Part shown: positions 25,707 through 35,445 of the stretch, piece by piece
Position numbering within the stretch: position 1 is the first letter of the stretch
Layout: each line of letters starts with the position of its first letter
From: Peribacillus sp. Bi96
GTDB taxonomy: Bacteria; Bacillota; Bacilli; Bacillales; DSM-1321
Assembly: GCF_918698115.1 (NCBI RefSeq)
Contig: NZ_CAKKLV010000002.1
Coordinates: 406,423-470,422, forward strand
Direction of reading: 5' to 3'
DNA: 64,000 nt
Notes under the pieces: generated by a model
The model's input: only the letters and a program-made list of their open reading frames with translations
Database searches by the model: none
What the model was told of the DNA's origin: nothing
Position numbers and translations under genes: made by a program

Positions 25707-28022
25707 TTAATCAGCTACAATCAAAACATCAAGGTGTCTAGCTTCCCTTAAAAGACGAACAACAATGGACCCTCCCTTCATTTCTTGCCATCTCGTTCTT
25801 GCTGCTTGCGATAAAATAATTTGTGTAGCTTTTTTGTCATGTAGTTGCTTCTTGATATCATTGACCACTGAACGTTTATTCCTGGTTGTATGCAATACAA
25901 AATGGCCTCCTAATCGATGTGTAAGGCTTACGAGTTTATCAAGTATCAGCTCTTCATCAGTCCGCAGCTCTTTTTGATATTTTACGAATATAACAAACCA
26001 ATTTGCTTTAAGACGATAGGCTATGCGGAACCCTCTTCTAATTAGTCGCTCTGAATCCGCTCGTAGATTGACGCTGACAAAAATCACTTCATTTTCTCTC
26101 CATGGCCCCCTTACTCCTTCCTTACGTTTCAATGACTCTAACCTGTCATCCACTTCATCCGCCAATTCACGGAGTGCAAGTTCTCTAAGAGCTATAAGGT
26201 TTTGTGTCTTGAAGAAATGGCTAAGTGACTGTTCCACTTTATCCTTGGCATAGATATCCCCCTCTACCATCCTTTGCCGGAGCGCTTTAGGGGAGATATC
26301 GATCAACTCAAGTTCATCCGCTAGTTGTAGAATGCTGTCAGGTACTGTTTCTCTAACTGAAACACCTGTTATTTGCTTTACACTATCATTCAAACTTTCT
26401 ATATGTTGAATATTCATTGTGGAAATTACCGAAATTCCGGAGTTCAAAATGGTCATTACATCTTGATATCTTTTTCGATTTTTGATTCCTGGTACGTTCG
26501 TATGTGCTAATTCATCTATCAGGACCACCTCAGGATTTCGTATCATAATGGCATCAAGATCCATTTCCTCCAATAATACGTTTTTATATGGAATGAGCTT
26601 TCTAGGCACGATTTCTAAATTCCCCACTTGGGAGGCTGTTTCTTTTCGCCCATGTGTCTCCAGTAATCCAATTACCACATCAAGTCCATTTTCTTTTAAG
26701 TGGTTTGCCTCCCTTAGCATCGTATATGTTTTTCCAACACCAGGAGCAGCCCCGATATAAATCTTAAATGTCCCTCTCTTCACCCCTTCGACTTTTTCGT
26801 GCAATTCATCAGCTGTGAGTCTGTGATATGGATTTCCACTCCTTTTTTCCGTCTTCATTGCAGGGATGATTCTTTCACCAAATGCTTTACCCCTGTCTGC
26901 TACAATAAATACATCAATGTTCTTCGATTTTCTCAATATTTTATTGATAATGGAACCGTTGATCATCTCCTCCCAAGCTGACTTTTTGGATTGGCCAAGG
27001 ATAATTCGGGTTATTTGATGCTGCATGGAAAATCCGACTATTTCATCTGCTATTTCGTCTTCCTTCATTATTATCTCAATAAACGTTCCCTTTAATTTAG
27101 TGATCAGTTTTTGCATGGACCTTTTAAAGATTTCTTCCTCTTTTGAGAGTTTTCTTGTTTTTGAGATAAAGGTAGCTATTATGAACTCACCGCCCAAACG
27201 CTTGGCAATTTGATCTCCTCGTCTTATTAATATGGAGCCATTCAAATGGTATTGCGCACAGACCAAGATTCGCTCCGTTGCACCTGAAGGACCCAATAAA
27301 CCTTCTTGTTCCCTTTGTTCAGTCAGATTCTCTTCAACTTCTTCAGCTAAATATCGAAGCGACAATTCCCTAAGAGTGGCGAGATTACCATTGTTGTAAA
27401 ACTGTAACAACCCTTCGTCTTTTTTCTCGATTTCCCCTTTTTGCAGTCGTTTTAAAATGGCTTCAGGGGTGACGTCCAAAAGACGTACTTCATCAGCATT
27501 TGTCAGAGTATCTTCGGGCACTGTAACTTGTAAGTGAAAGGGAAGTTTCAGTAATTGTTCGGCAACTTCCTTCACCCCTTTCAACTCATAAATATTTATG
27601 GTCGTTATGACACTGATTTCATTTTTAATTAATTCTTTAACGTCGTCCAATCTAGTTGGATTTTTTGCATGACAATGATTTTCATGTGCTAATCGATCAA
27701 CTAAAACCACCTCTGGATTCCGCTTGTAAATACCCTCCAAATCAAGATCCTGCTCTCCGGGTCCGTTTTGTTCCCATTCTATAGCAGGTATAAGTTCGAG
27801 ACTGCCTAATTGTTTAAGCGTTTTAGGACTACAGGGCTTGCTGACTATTCCGACAACAACGTCAATCCCTCGTTTTTTCAATTCATTTCCTTCAAGAAGC
27901 AAATGGTAGGTCTTCCCCGAACCGCTCACGGCTCCAAGTATGATTTTTAGCCTTCCCCTTTGGATATTGGAAATCGACTCTAGAATTTCATCCGATGTTT
28001 TTCTGCGAAATTGTTCCGACAT
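25707..28022 (-). CDS. kdpD: KdpD-like sensor without kinase domain, tandemly duplicated
   Basis: 771 residues made of two copies of the KdpD N-terminal module plus a universal-stress (USP) domain. Copy 1 has Walker A GAVSGSGKT (30-38) and LVDRLAHEN; copy 2 has GAAPGVGKT (approx. 410) and the canonical LIDELAHTNVPG. Both have EEV(E/D) linkers and USP domains ending in VRLLREARHLDVLIVAD-like strands. There are no membrane segments and no histidine kinase. Bacillus Kdp loci often encode a single such truncated KdpD of about 370 aa; the double form is unusual. Copy 1 has diverged at the Walker B region. Last gene of the kdp operon; probably a nucleotide or c-di-AMP responsive regulator of the pump (inference). 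Confidence 0.85.
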   Translation of the reverse strand: MSEQFRRKTSDEILESISNIQRGRLKIILGAVSGSGKTYHLLLEGNELKKRGIDVVVGIVSKPCSPKTLKQLGSLELIPAIEWEQNGPGEQDLDLEGIYKRNPEVVLVDRLAHENHCHAKNPTRLDDVKELIKNEISVITTINIYELKGVKEVAEQLLKLPFHLQVTVPEDTLTNADEVRLLDVTPEAILKRLQKGEIEKKDEGLLQFYNNGNLATLRELSLRYLAEEVEENLTEQREQEGLLGPSGATERILVCAQYHLNGSILIRRGDQIAKRLGGEFIIATFISKTRKLSKEEEIFKRSMQKLITKLKGTFIEIIMKEDEIADEIVGFSMQHQITRIILGQSKKSAWEEMINGSIINKILRKSKNIDVFIVADRGKAFGERIIPAMKTEKRSGNPYHRLTADELHEKVEGVKRGTFKIYIGAAPGVGKTYTMLREANHLKENGLDVVIGLLETHGRKETASQVGNLEIVPRKLIPYKNVLLEEMDLDAIMIRNPEVVLIDELAHTNVPGIKNRKRYQDVMTILNSGISVISTMNIQHIESLNDSVKQITGVSVRETVPDSILQLADELELIDISPKALRQRMVEGDIYAKDKVEQSLSHFFKTQNLIALRELALRELADEVDDRLESLKRKEGVRGPWRENEVIFVSVNLRADSERLIRRGFRIAYRLKANWFVIFVKYQKELRTDEELILDKLVSLTHRLGGHFVLHTTRNKRSVVNDIKKQLHDKKATQIILSQAARTRWQEMKGGSIVVRLLREARHLDVLIVAD

Positions 28023-28082
28023 AATCCCACCTCCTTATTAGTTCTATTGCAATCGGAGAGAAAATCTCTCTCTACAACAAAT

Positions 28083-28640
28083 TTATTTTAATTCGTCCAA
28101 GGCCATATTTAACTCCAAAACATTAATTCGAGGTTCTCCAAAAAGTCCAAACGATCGGCTGCTTGTATACTTTTCCACAAGAAGATATACCTTTTTTTCA
28201 GACAATTCCCTTTCAAGAGCAATACGAGGAACCTGTACCTTGGCACCATCAGGAGAAATATTGGGATCAAGCCCAGACCCCGAATTTGTCATTAAATCAG
28301 ATGGTATGTCTGCTTTATCGACAGTAGGGTTTTCTTCTAAAAATTTTAAAATATCCTTTTTTGTCCGATCAATGAGCTCCTCATTTGAAGGAGAGTAGTT
28401 TAACGTACCTGAATTAGCTGCATCATATTCAATAGATGAAACACGACCTTGAAAGTACCGAGGATCTATAAAGGATTGGCCGATCAATTCGGAACCAATC
28501 ATTTCTCCCGATTCATTCTTAATTAAACTGCCCTCTGCTTTTGCGGGCATCGTCAACTGTGCCAGGCCTGTCATCAGAACCGGATAGGCCACTCCACATA
28601 TAAGAAAAAGCACAATAACCAAACGTAAGTTTTTTAACAT
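28083..28640 (-). CDS. kdpC: K+-transporting ATPase subunit KdpC
   Basis: 185 residues, one N-terminal membrane segment, then GSELIGQSFIDPRYFQGRVSS and SGSGLDPNISPDGAKVQVPRIA, the KdpC hallmarks. Needed for assembly and K+ affinity of the KdpFABC P-type ATPase. 25 bp after kdpB. Confidence 0.96.
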   Translation of the reverse strand: MLKNLRLVIVLFLICGVAYPVLMTGLAQLTMPAKAEGSLIKNESGEMIGSELIGQSFIDPRYFQGRVSSIEYDAANSGTLNYSPSNEELIDRTKKDILKFLEENPTVDKADIPSDLMTNSGSGLDPNISPDGAKVQVPRIALERELSEKKVYLLVEKYTSSRSFGLFGEPRINVLELNMALDELK

Positions 28641-28665
28641 GGATTTCCACCCTTAATTTATATTT

Positions 28666-30705
28666 TCAAACCACTCTTAACACGACAAGAAGTAAATCAA
28701 TCACTTTAATTCCAACGAAAGGAACTAACACTCCTCCTACTCCATAAAGGGCCAAATTCCTCTTCAACAATCTTGTAGCGCTCATAGGAACATATTTAAC
28801 CCCTTTCATGGCCAATGGTATTAGCAATGGAATGATAATGGCGTTAAATATTAAAGCTGATAATATGGCACTTTGAGGTGTTGCTAAACCCATAATGTTC
28901 AGGGCTTTCATTTGAGGTATCGCCAACATGAACATGGCTGGGATTATCGCAAAATATTTAGCTACATCATTTGCAATGCTAAAGGTTGTCAGTGCCCCCC
29001 GGGTCATGAGCAACTGTTTCCCAATTGATACTACTTCAATGATTTTTGTGGGATCTGAATCTAAATCCACCATATTAGCGGCTTCCTTCGCCGCATTCGT
29101 TCCTGTATTCATCGCCAACCCTACATCTGCCTGTGCCAATGCAGGGGCATCGTTTGTGCCATCTCCAGTCATAGCAACAAGCTTGCCCTCCGCTTGTTCC
29201 CGCTTGATGACGGAGATTTTATCCTCCGGCTTAGCCTCGGCGATAAAATCATCGACACCTGCTTCTTTTGCAATAGTTGCAGCGGTTAAAGGGTTATCCC
29301 CCGTGCACATTATGCTTTTAATCCCCATTTTCCTTAACTCATCAAATCGTTCCTTCATGCCTGGTTTCACTGTATCTTTCAAGTAGATTGTGCCAAGTAT
29401 ACGGTTTCCCTCTGTTACAACCAGTGGGGTACCGCCTTTTTTGGCCACCTCATCACAAGTATCTTTTAAACCGTCTGGCACTTCTCCCCCTTGTTGCACT
29501 ATATATTTCATGATCGTATCAACCGCACCTTTTCGGATCCTTTTCCCATCAGGAAAATCAGTTCCGCTCATTCTCGTTTCAGCTGTAAATTCAATTCCTA
29601 CCGAATCGGTTTTATTCAGCGCGTTTTCAGGCAAACCGTTTTTTTTGGCGAATTCCACAACGGAACGGCCCTCAGGGGTATCATCATGTAAAGATGAATA
29701 TACGGAACATTGGGTAAGCTCCTCCTGACTTATACCAATAGCCGGTATTAAGGCAGAGGCCATGCGGTTACCATGTGTTATCGTTCCTGTTTTATCAAGG
29801 ATGATCGTATTGATATCACCAGCCGCTTCCACCGATTTTCCAGACTTCGCAATAACATTGAATTGTGTTACCCTATCCATCCCCGCTATTCCTATGGCTG
29901 AGAGCAAACCGCCTATCGTTGTGGGGATCAAGCAAACTAGTAAAGCTACAAGTGTAGTGATGGGCAAGGTAACGTGTATATATGACGCAATTGGCACAAG
30001 CGTCGTACATACAAGCAAAAAGATAATGGTCAAGCTGACCAATAGTGTACCCAATGCGATTTCATTCGGTGTTTTTTGCCTTTTAGCTCCTTCCACCAAA
30101 TTAATCATCCGATCAAGAAAAGATTCCCCAGGATCTGCACTGACTTTAACTTTGATATAATCACTGATAACTTTTGTACCGCCTGTTACTGAACTGAAAT
30201 CTCCACCAGGTTCTTTTATTACGGAAGCTGATTCACCCGTGATCGCTGATTCATCTATGGCAGCCACTCCTTCGATGATTTCTCCATCGGTTGGTATTAA
30301 ATCGTTTGCCTCCACTAAAACAATATCGCCTTTACGTAAATGCAAGGCATCGATTATTTTTATGGAACCATCTTTCTGGATTAACCTTGCTTTTGTATCC
30401 TGCTTTGTCTTTTTCAGGCTATTAGCCTGTGCTTTTCCGCGTCCCTCAGCAAGAGCTTCCGCAAAATTAGCGAAAATGATCGTTACAAATAAAATGATGG
30501 TTACTGCAAAGTTATACCCCCTGTCAGCTATTCCACCAAAAATTTCAGGGAAAATAGACAGAATTAAGGTAATGACAAAGCCCACTTCAACAACAAACAT
30601 GACTGGATTACGAGCCATGACTTTTGGATTCAATTTTTTGAGTGCATCTTTACCTGCCTCATAAATAATGTTCTTATTTAAATTTGCTATTCGCTCTGTA
30701 CTCAT
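28666..30705 (-). CDS. kdpB: K+-transporting P-type ATPase subunit KdpB
   Basis: 679 residues with the P-type motifs ITGESASV, the phosphorylation site [14 protein letters not shown], and [21 protein letters not shown]. It hydrolyses ATP to drive K+ through KdpA under K+ limitation. Confidence 0.97.
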   Translation of the reverse strand: MSTERIANLNKNIIYEAGKDALKKLNPKVMARNPVMFVVEVGFVITLILSIFPEIFGGIADRGYNFAVTIILFVTIIFANFAEALAEGRGKAQANSLKKTKQDTKARLIQKDGSIKIIDALHLRKGDIVLVEANDLIPTDGEIIEGVAAIDESAITGESASVIKEPGGDFSSVTGGTKVISDYIKVKVSADPGESFLDRMINLVEGAKRQKTPNEIALGTLLVSLTIIFLLVCTTLVPIASYIHVTLPITTLVALLVCLIPTTIGGLLSAIGIAGMDRVTQFNVIAKSGKSVEAAGDINTIILDKTGTITHGNRMASALIPAIGISQEELTQCSVYSSLHDDTPEGRSVVEFAKKNGLPENALNKTDSVGIEFTAETRMSGTDFPDGKRIRKGAVDTIMKYIVQQGGEVPDGLKDTCDEVAKKGGTPLVVTEGNRILGTIYLKDTVKPGMKERFDELRKMGIKSIMCTGDNPLTAATIAKEAGVDDFIAEAKPEDKISVIKREQAEGKLVAMTGDGTNDAPALAQADVGLAMNTGTNAAKEAANMVDLDSDPTKIIEVVSIGKQLLMTRGALTTFSIANDVAKYFAIIPAMFMLAIPQMKALNIMGLATPQSAILSALIFNAIIIPLLIPLAMKGVKYVPMSATRLLKRNLALYGVGGVLVPFVGIKVIDLLLVVLRVV

Positions 30706-30727
30706 TTTGAATGCCCCTTTTCAACAT

Positions 30728-32407
30728 TTATCTAATCGTAAGCCATTCAGCAATTGGTCCAAGTGCCATTATGGGAAAGAAAGTCAAAGCTCCAATAATT
30801 AAAACCGTTGCTAATAGAATGACAAGGAAGGTACCATTATCCGTTTTGAAGGTTCCCATCGTTTCAGGAACACGTGTCTTTACCAGTAATGATCCTGCGA
30901 CGGCGATCATTGCGAACATGGAAAAGTAACGGCCGAACAACATGACTAAACCGGTGGAAATATTCCAAAAAGGTGTATTGTCACCTAAGCCTTCAAAACC
31001 GGAACCATTATTGGCAGCAGAAGAGGTAAACTCATAAACTACTTGAGAAATACCGTGAAAGCCAGGATTTGAAATAGCTGCTGATCCCATTTGTGTCGCT
31101 AACGCGATGGCAGATGGAACTAATATGATCAATGGGTGGAGAAGAATGGCTATAGCTATTAATTTCATCTCCTGCCCTTCAATCTTCTTACCCAAAAACT
31201 CAGGTGTACGTCCCACCATAAGGCCGGCAAGAAATACAGCCATTATTGAATACATGAGAATATTGATTGTCCCCACACCTTCTCCGCCAAATACACAATT
31301 CAACATCATCATTGCGAGTGGAGCTATACTTCCCAGAGGCGTTAGAGTATCATGCATATTATTTACCGACCCTGTAGTGGCAGCTGTAGTGATGCTAGTG
31401 AATAATGCACTCTGAGCTACCCCGAAACGAACCTCCTTCCCTTCCATACTCCCATTCTCTTGTGAAAGGCCAATTTGTTCTAAAGCTGGATTACCATTTT
31501 TTTCATTGAAATAAGTCATGCCCAAGAAGAGAAGTAGCATGAGTCCCATCGCTGAAAATAAGATCCAGCCTTGCTTCTTATTTCTCGCCATATTTCCAAA
31601 CGTCAACGGGAGGGCAGCAGGTATAAGGAACATGGATAATATTTCTAATGCATTCGTAAATCCATTAGGATTTTCAAATGGATGGGCTGAGTTAACCCCA
31701 AAGAACCCTCCTCCGTTTGTACCTATGTGCTTAATCGATTCCAGTGCCGCTACAGGTCCCCTTGCTATATGTTGGGTCGCTCCTTCTAATGTTTCAGCTA
31801 CTGCAGTAGGGCCGAAAGTTTGCGGAACCCCCTGGGACACAAGGATTAAACCAATCAAAATCGATAAGGGAAGCAGCACTCGAGTAATCGTACGGATCAA
31901 ATCCACATAGAAGTTTCCTAGACTCCTCTGACCCGTCAACCCTCTAAAGAAAGCCATACATAATGAAAGGCCTGTAGCGGGGGTCGTGAACATCAAGAAT
32001 ATGATAACTGCCATTTGAGATAAATATGACAGGCCCGATTCCCCGCTATAATGTTGTAAATTGGTATTCGTAAGAAAGCTTGCAGCAGTATTGAATGCCA
32101 GCAATGGCTCCATGCTGTCTACATCACTGGGGTTGCCTGGTAACTCCCCTTGGAAACGAAGAATCAAATAAGAGATAAAGAACATCACTAAATTACTCAA
32201 TAACAGGGACTTGGCGTACTGCTGCCATGTCATATCATGCGTCTTCATTCCAGACAGTTTAAAGATATATCGTTCCATCCTTCCAAATACGCGATCTTGT
32301 TTCGTTATTTCAAGGGAATAAACACTCGTTAAATACTTTGCCAATGGCACGGCTAATATAACCGCAATTGCCAATACCACAACGATTTGTAATAGATCCA
32401 TTTGCAA
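30728..32407 (-). CDS. kdpA: K+-transporting ATPase subunit KdpA
   Basis: 559 residues, about ten membrane segments, with the four selectivity-filter regions visible (e.g. TNTNLQHYSGE, GTNGGGFFGVNSAHPFENP, NCVFGGEGVG, NNGSGFEGL). It is the ion-conducting subunit. An AGGAATTG site precedes the ATG. Confidence 0.97.
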   Translation of the reverse strand: MQMDLLQIVVVLAIAVILAVPLAKYLTSVYSLEITKQDRVFGRMERYIFKLSGMKTHDMTWQQYAKSLLLSNLVMFFISYLILRFQGELPGNPSDVDSMEPLLAFNTAASFLTNTNLQHYSGESGLSYLSQMAVIIFLMFTTPATGLSLCMAFFRGLTGQRSLGNFYVDLIRTITRVLLPLSILIGLILVSQGVPQTFGPTAVAETLEGATQHIARGPVAALESIKHIGTNGGGFFGVNSAHPFENPNGFTNALEILSMFLIPAALPLTFGNMARNKKQGWILFSAMGLMLLLFLGMTYFNEKNGNPALEQIGLSQENGSMEGKEVRFGVAQSALFTSITTAATTGSVNNMHDTLTPLGSIAPLAMMMLNCVFGGEGVGTINILMYSIMAVFLAGLMVGRTPEFLGKKIEGQEMKLIAIAILLHPLIILVPSAIALATQMGSAAISNPGFHGISQVVYEFTSSAANNGSGFEGLGDNTPFWNISTGLVMLFGRYFSMFAMIAVAGSLLVKTRVPETMGTFKTDNGTFLVILLATVLIIGALTFFPIMALGPIAEWLTIR

Positions 32408-32425
32408 TTCCTCCGATAGTCACCA

Positions 32426-32500
32426 TTAGTATTTTTCCGGATATATTAAGGCATGTATTAAATACAGCGTAACCGCTCCGACGATGATCATTAGTAACAT
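32426..32500 (-). CDS. kdpF: KdpF small membrane subunit
   Basis: 24 residues: MLLMIIVGAVTLYLIHALIYPEKY, split here as MLLMIIVGAVTLYL then IHALIYPEKY. One membrane helix with the YPEKY/YPEKF end of KdpF, 18 bp before kdpA. It is peripheral to KdpA and stabilises the complex. Confidence 0.85.
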   Translation of the reverse strand: MLLMIIVGAVTLYLIHALIYPEKY

Positions 32501-32504
32501 TTCG

Positions 32505-32603
32505 CTACTCACCCTCTTTTGCTATGACTTTATTACAAAAATGAATGAACCCTAAAAAGAGAATAAACGGTGTAACCATTAGTAAAATTGCTATCACATC
32601 CAT
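32505..32603 (-). CDS. 32-residue membrane peptide upstream of kdpF
   Basis: Begins MDVIAILLMVTPFILF and ends NKVIAKEGE; one hydrophobic helix. GGGAGGAGTG lies upstream of the ATG, and its TAG is 4 bp before the kdpF ATG, so the two are translationally linked. Not a second KdpF by sequence; function unknown. Confidence 0.6.
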   Translation of the reverse strand: MDVIAILLMVTPFILFLGFIHFCNKVIAKEGE

Positions 32604-33035
32604 TTTGTATCACTCCTCCCACACAACTATTAACAACCTTTATTCCCATCCACCTCCTTAAAAGGTAAGTATCTTAATCTAGAAGTTTTGCTAAAAGCCT
32701 AAAACCGTTTCAATCGTTTACATCCCATTTCTTTGAATGAAATAGGGCACCCTCTTTCGATTTTTAAACACTTTGACTTTTCCCTGGGAGGGGAAAACGT
32801 CAGTTAAGGCATAAAAAAAATAGACCAATGCTTACTTTCCTCCAGTACAGCTGCCCTGCCCAAATAAATCTCTATCCCTACAGCGTCAAGAGCTTTGACG
32901 CATCAGAAAAAGAAAGATATGCAGAAGCAAACATATAGATGGAGAAAAGAAATCATTGGTCTACTTAACGCCCAGCAAGCCATAAAGCTTACTTTGCGAT
33001 CCGCCTTCCAAGAAACCTTTTCAATTATAGGCATA

Positions 33036-33066
33036 ATAAAAAGACCTACGGAAATGTCAGGTTGCC
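33036..33066 (-). terminator. terminator in the kdp leader
   Basis: On the minus strand AACCTGAC...GTAGGT followed by CTTTTTATT. It lies after the riboswitch and before the kdp genes, the place for a ligand-controlled terminator. Confidence 0.5.
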
Positions 33067-33121
33067 CTTTTGCTTTGACACAACAAAAGAGCCTCCCGAA
33101 ATCAAGGTGGTCTTATGACCT

Positions 33122-33245
33122 CCTTCGCTTTAGCCGACGAAGTTAGCTGACGGGTAGGATGGCGAAAGAGTATCTCATCCCTTCTGCAAATGCAGAATTA
33201 ACCCCAAAAATAGTGGGTCCTCCGTTCTCAATCACTTGAGATTTG
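33122..33245 (-). ncRNA. c-di-AMP riboswitch (ydaO-yuaA type) of the kdp operon
   Basis: On the minus strand the conserved blocks occur in order: CGGAGGACCCA, GGGGTTAATTCTGC, TACTCTTTCGCCATCC, and CCGTCAGCTAACTTCGTCGG. These match the ydaO consensus (GGACCCA, GGGGUGAAU, GUCAGCUAACCUCG). c-di-AMP-controlled kdp operons are known from Bacillus thuringiensis; ligand binding should promote termination when K+ is plentiful. Hairpins at about 33067-33120 form the expression platform. Confidence 0.85.
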
Positions 33246-33274
33246 GCCGATATCAAATTGTTTTTCTTGACGTT

Positions 33275-33304
33275 ATTGTACGCCCCTCACCAAAGGTTTG
33301 TAAA
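33275..33304 (-). promoter_or_regulatory. probable kdp promoter
   Basis: Minus strand TTTACA (33304-33299), 18 bp, TACAAT (33280-33275), about 35 bp before the riboswitch. Confidence 0.5.
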
Positions 33305-33435
33305 CTCATATAAATCTTCAAAAACATCCATATACGTTCATCACAGACCATATTTAACCATTTAAAATACAAAATCGCTTTCTTTCTTTAAAATACTAAC
33401 TATTTCTCTTTTTTCTAAAGTTTTACAAACTGTTA

Positions 33436-33465
33436 TTGACAAGAACTCAAACATGGCATTATGAT
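33436..33465 (+). promoter_or_regulatory. sigma-A promoter of the DUF2294 gene
   Basis: TTGACA (33436-33441), 18 bp, TATGAT (33460-33465), 35 bp before the start codon. Confidence 0.6.
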
Positions 33466-33500
33466 AAATCCCATAAATTGGTCAAATAATTGGAGGCATT

Positions 33501-33875
33501 ATGATAAATACAAAAAAAAGACTTGAAGCTGAAATAAGTGAGGCATTCATTAAGTTCCAGCGCGAATTGATAGGAAGAGGACCTCAAGAAACTAAAACGT
33601 ATATTATCAATGATATGTTGATAACCCGTTTCAAGGGTGTTCTGACTGTTGAGGAAAAGCACCTTGTGAGTCACAATTCCGGCAAAAAGCTTGTAAAGAA
33701 AATGCGTTCGCTGCTTCGTGAAATGTACACGAAGGATTACGAAAAAATTGTTGAAGATCATACGGGATGTAAGGTTCTTTCTTCTCACAGTGACATAAGC
33801 ACCAAAACAGGTGAAAGAATTGAAGTTTTCATAATGGATAAGGATCTAGAGCGTCTTTTTGAAACGATCAAGTAG
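33501..33875 (+). CDS. DUF2294/MpsC-family protein
   Basis: 124 residues. KRLEAEISEAFIKFQRELIGRGPQETKTYIINDMLITRFKGVLT and the later REMYTKDYEKIVEDHTGCKVLSSHSDIS match the DUF2294 family, renamed MpsC after a staphylococcal Na+-translocating membrane-potential system. Soluble; role in Bacillus unknown. The GGAGG is only 4 bases from the ATG, a short spacing, but no better start exists. It is divergent from the kdp operon, so both may relate to cation homeostasis (inference). Confidence 0.85.
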   Translation: MINTKKRLEAEISEAFIKFQRELIGRGPQETKTYIINDMLITRFKGVLTVEEKHLVSHNSGKKLVKKMRSLLREMYTKDYEKIVEDHTGCKVLSSHSDISTKTGERIEVFIMDKDLERLFETIK

Positions 33876-33945
33876 AAAGACTATAAAGTTCCGATTCTAT
33901 CAAATAAATATTACAGTAAATTATTTCAAAAGAACTTATATGATG

Positions 33946-33993
33946 AAAACACCAGTGGGACGACAAAAATTAATGCCCCCTTTACTGGTGTTT
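33946..33993 (+). terminator. terminator of the DUF2294 gene
   Basis: AAAACACCAGT pairs with ACTGGTGTTTA, 70 bp after the stop. The rest up to 34375 shows no gene I recognise. Confidence 0.65.
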
Positions 33994-34375
33994 ATTGTCT
34001 TTTTAAAGGTCAAATCCCCAATATGAAAAAACAGATTGGTTGTTCCAGCTTAATATACCCTAATCGTATTTAGAATTTCAGGTTCTTCTATCCTATTCCT
34101 ATCTTCAATTATAAGATACGTGCGTTCGCTTTGAATGGCTGTTTTTCCTAAAACTTGTATCCATTCATTTTCATGAAACCCCATATGAATTCATCACACA
34201 TCACAAAAAATAGAATAAACCTAATAACAATAAAAAAGTATATCAAAATATAACTTTTGAGGAAATAGATTGTGATGAGGAGACAAGAAGAAATGGTGGT
34301 TTTTCAATGTATGCAGCAAGATATGGGCATTTATTGGACATCCATTAGATAAATTTGAAATTTTGTTTACCTATT

Positions 34376-34408
34376 AAAAAACCTGAGGGCACCGTGCTCT
34401 CAGGTTTT
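34376..34408 (-). terminator. terminator of the ykfB-ykfC pair
   Basis: AAAAAACCTGAG pairs with CTCAGGTTTT; on the minus strand it ends in TTTTTT, 8 bp after the stop. Confidence 0.8.
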
Positions 34409-34416
34409 CAAAAAAA

Positions 34417-35430
34417 TCAATCAATATATCTTCTTGCTCCGGCATATTCCTCTCCGTATCCGGAAGTTTTTATTTCATCTATCCTTACATGTGTAGAGCT
34501 GTTTGGTGAATGGATCATTTTCCCGTCACCGATATACATGCCAACATGATGGACCTTTCCTTTCCCTTTATCATGGGCAAAAAATAGTAGATCACCTGGT
34601 TGAAGTTCTGCTTGTTCTACCTTTTTGCCATGCTGCGCCTGAATGGAAGAGTCCCTTGGGATCGTTATTCCATTAGCATGGTACATTGTATACGTAAAGC
34701 CCGAGCAATCGAATCCAAACCCGGACATTCCAGCCCATAGGTAAGGAAGCCCTAAAAATTCTTTTCCTGATTCTACGATATCCTCACCTGTTGTAATTGG
34801 AATTTGACTTTCGTTTTGATAGACAGACACCTCTTTTTTGTCTATCCATTTTGCACCATCACCAGGTGTCATCACCTTTACCTTATCCTTTTTCACCTGC
34901 AATAGCGGAAGACGAGTATCGAAGCTTACCTCCATGAATTTGGACCGATGTTTCGAATCTGAATAAAGCCAGGTCCTTGTTGCATTTACAAGGGCAAATC
35001 CTCGCTTAAACTGCTTCTCAAAGGATTTTCCCATCTTTATTTGCCCCTTTGGCATCCACCCTGGATAACCAGCATCATTACGGGGCGTTGGCTGATTGGC
35101 TACTGCTACTTTTACCCATTCGCCACGTTCTTCAAGAATAGTCACTTTGGAGCCATATAACGCTTGTGTTTCAAGGTTACCCACAAGCCACAGTTTGTCT
35201 TCATACTTCATGGAACCGATCCATGCATTCAAATCGACGGGGTTCGATGCTGAAGGGGCATCCAGTTCCCTTAAAAGGCCTGGCTCCGTCCAAAGAGTTG
35301 CAGCCGTTACATCAATATAAGCGGTTTTCTCCTTCTCTTTTGAACTGGCTTCATTTGGACTGAATACTAAATTGCCAAGAGCAAATAAGGATAGTACTAA
35401 AACGGTTAACCTTTTCAAAATAAAAATCAC
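34417..35430 (-). CDS. ykfC: NlpC/P60 cell-wall peptidase (YkfC-like)
   Basis: 337 residues. A signal peptide (residues 1-30) is followed by SH3-like segments with WTEPG and GEWVKVAV, then an NlpC/P60 domain with Cys in FGFDCSGFTY, His in VHHVGMYIG and a third polar residue in MIHSPNS. Family members (YkfC) cut gamma-D-Glu-diaminoacid bonds in free murein peptides after L-Ala. Adjacent to the L-Ala-D/L-Glu epimerase gene, as ykfB-ykfC in B. subtilis, so murein peptide recycling is likely. Confidence 0.88.
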   Translation of the reverse strand: MIFILKRLTVLVLSLFALGNLVFSPNEASSKEKEKTAYIDVTAATLWTEPGLLRELDAPSASNPVDLNAWIGSMKYEDKLWLVGNLETQALYGSKVTILEERGEWVKVAVANQPTPRNDAGYPGWMPKGQIKMGKSFEKQFKRGFALVNATRTWLYSDSKHRSKFMEVSFDTRLPLLQVKKDKVKVMTPGDGAKWIDKKEVSVYQNESQIPITTGEDIVESGKEFLGLPYLWAGMSGFGFDCSGFTYTMYHANGITIPRDSSIQAQHGKKVEQAELQPGDLLFFAHDKGKGKVHHVGMYIGDGKMIHSPNSSTHVRIDEIKTSGYGEEYAGARRYID

Positions 35431-35445
35431 CCTTTCGAATAGTTA

